Shown here: positions 62,385 to 64,000 of the stretch, piece after piece
How positions within the stretch are numbered: position 1 is the stretch's first letter
Layout: each line of letters starts with the position of its first letter
Source: Arabidopsis thaliana
Taxonomy: Eukaryota > Streptophyta > Magnoliopsida > Brassicales > Brassicaceae
Length of the DNA stretch: 64,000 nt
Direction of reading: 5' to 3'
Assembly (NCBI RefSeq): GCF_000001735.4
Contig: NC_003074.8
Span: 11,098,101-11,162,100 of the forward strand
Notes under the pieces: generated by a model
Databases searched by the model: none
The model's input: only the letters and a program-made list of their open reading frames with translations
What the model was told of the DNA's origin: nothing
Translations under genes and position numbers: made by a program

Positions 62385-64000
62385 TTCTCTCTCTTTTATT
62401 GGTTTGATGATTGATCATACAATTAAACCTCTACATATGTTCGGATGTAGTTTCACTTTTCTTTATTTTTTAATTTCTGTTAGATTTATCTCCCGTTACT
62501 CTACCAAAAAAGCGCTAGGCGCTAATTAGGCGATGACCGAATGCCAAAGACCTAAATTGCCGAGCTGGGGCTTAAGCGATTTTATACGGTTAAAATGTTT
62601 ACAACATAAAATATTATACAAAACACATAAATAAGAAATATATAACTATTAAATCATGAGCAAAAATTAGAAAAAATGTTCATTTAATTCATATCAAACA
62701 ACATATGAATATAAAGACGAAACTTAGAAATTTAAATTTATGTTTTTAGAAATTAGAAAAATATACTAAAATTAAACAAATATAATATTAAGCGGTCGAA
62801 ACGGTTGTGTAGGCATCGTGTGAGCGCTTAGCGCTTAGTCGGAGTCTAGACGACCGTCCAAACTACTTTTTAGAACACTAATCCCGGCAGAAAATTATTT
62901 TTCATAAAACATTCAAAAGCCACGGGAAAATATACAACCTTGAGTTATATATACATATACTATGTGTATATACATACACGTAGTATATATATGTCAACGA
63001 CTTAACCATATAGACATATACAAGTTACTAAAAAGAGTTTGATTGATTACCTCTTCTATTGTGGCACACACACCGAAAGATCCTCCTTCTGGCCTAAGTT
63101 CTTTTTCGAACTCTTCAAATGTATCCAATATAAATTTAAACACGAATTTCAAATAATCAGGTTGTTTATCCATGGCATGATCAGGAGCCCACCTGTACAT
63201 CATCATCGACTAAATCATCCATTATCATCACCATCACCACCACCACCATCATGATCATTCTTTATCTGGAATGTTAATATATAAAGTGTACCTATTCAAG
63301 CTGTTTACGAGGCTTTCAGCCTCAGGAAGGGACGCATATCTGTCCAAGGTGTCATCTTGAATTACTAAAAGAATGAAGTACTTAGCCATCATAATCCTTG
63401 CACGTGAGTGTTGTGACTCCACAAACAACGTTTGTATAAAGAAATGGTTTTCGACGATTCTGTCTCTGAAGTAAGGTGGCAACTTAGATACAAAATCTAC
63501 CTCCTTGTACCACCTTCCATCCAAACATAGATGGTTAGAATAACTCTTAACAAAGAATCGTAGCTAAGTAATTGAGAAGATGTTACATACTTTGTAAGAA
63601 CTTTGAGTTCTTGAAGGTATTGGAGTTGTAGAAACTTGAAATTGAGCTTAGAAAACTTGAGTAGCATCTCGTTGTGGTCTTTTTCTTTTTCGTAGAATGA
63701 TATATATTCCACAGCGACTAGCATCTCCATGTTCCAATGCTGAGATGCATTGAGAGCATTTCGTATACGCCTTGACATATGAGGCGGGCACGCCCCATTT
63801 GCAGCTAGTGACTCCAAGTGGCTCGATGTGAAGCTCAATGCTTCGTCCAGTATATAATCTTTCGTCGTCGCCATATTGGCAGCTTCATAAAAGCTCAACA
63901 TACCCTTGGCATCTCCAATAAGAGATTTTTTGAAGTTTCCGTCGTTCCCTTTGAATCTCCTAAAGAAATCTATTGACCAAAACGCAACATGTTATACAAC
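61273..64000 (-). CDS. TPS15: Terpene synthase, exons 3 to 7 (5' end outside window)
   Basis: Coding exons 63591-63969, 63292-63513, 63051-63192, 61672-61920 and 61273-61566 join GT-AG in phase; upstream exons are beyond the window. The class I motif is DDTLD in [13 protein letters not shown]. The second metal site is NDMKGYKE in [17 protein letters not shown], where glycine stands at the usual Ser/Thr. [23 protein letters not shown] and [13 protein letters not shown] are typical of angiosperm TPS-a proteins. The enzyme would ionise a prenyl diphosphate with Mg2+ and cyclise it; the product cannot be told here. No break is visible in the part seen. Position beside KIN11, DUF1336 and BFA1 suggests A. 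thaliana TPS15 (AT3G29190), from recall. The 1130-base intron between 61920 and 63051 carries repeats. Confidence 0.88.
62336..62384. repeat. TA microsatellite in terpene synthase intron
   Basis: Nearly pure (TA)n with one interruption (ACA) in the middle. Confidence 0.85.
62505..62890. repeat. Possible MITE in terpene synthase intron
   Basis: The block starts AAAAAAGCGCTAGGCGCTAA and ends with GAGCGCTTAGCGCTTAGTCGG and then TAGAACACTAA. GCGCT-rich words at both ends are in opposing orientation and contrast with the AT-rich centre. It resembles dispersed plant repeats with such ends, but a target duplication was not confirmed. Confidence 0.4.

Overview
The window is plant nuclear DNA from Arabidopsis. 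It is AT-rich, the genes have many small GT-AG introns, and it carries an eight- or ten-exon style of gene surrounded by plant transposon families. The spliced ten-exon gene at 30793-33410 encodes a 512-residue protein that agrees with the Arabidopsis thaliana SnRK1 kinase KIN11 as I know it. Its neighbours (DUF872 membrane protein, DUF1336 protein, the plastid ATP-synthase assembly factor BFA1, then a terpene synthase) fit the KIN11 region of chromosome 3. Gene names here come from recognition, not from a database search.

Layout. 0-4.4 kb: remnants of a hAT transposase and of LINE RNase H domains. 4.4-5.75 kb: a small KxDL (BORC/BLOC-1-related) gene on the minus strand. 5.8-17.3 kb: gene-poor, with an orphan kinase exon, an intronless F-box gene whose start is unclear, Helitron 3' ends, a lipid-transfer-like secreted protein and a tRNA-derived SINE. 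17.9-30.5 kb: two Ty1/copia elements on the minus strand. Copia 1 has CGGGA target duplications and lies about 140 bp upstream of a DC1-domain gene; one of its LTRs is split by a further, inverted LTR remnant. Copia 2 has 139-bp LTRs differing at one base and TATTC duplications, and it cuts the DC1 gene in two. 30.8-39.7 kb: KIN11 and the DUF872 gene, separated by Helitron and tandem-repeat DNA.

39.9-49.9 kb: short retroposons (one SINE with a perfect 16-bp target duplication) and a MULE transposon with long inverted termini. A 5'-truncated LINE with a 13-bp target duplication is nested in the MULE. 50-53.2 kb: DUF1336 gene. 56.06-56.24 kb: a candidate independently transcribed H/ACA-type snoRNA with TATA and telo-box signals. 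57-59.1 kb: BFA1. 59.8-60.8 kb: LINE remnant. 61.3 kb to the window end: 3' part of a terpene synthase gene.

The host genes act in separate processes: energy signalling (KIN11), endomembrane or lysosome-related trafficking (KxDL, DUF872), chloroplast ATP synthase assembly (BFA1), terpene metabolism and ubiquitination (F-box). I see no operon-like or pathway cluster. The window's main stories are the layered transposon insertions and the RNA gene.
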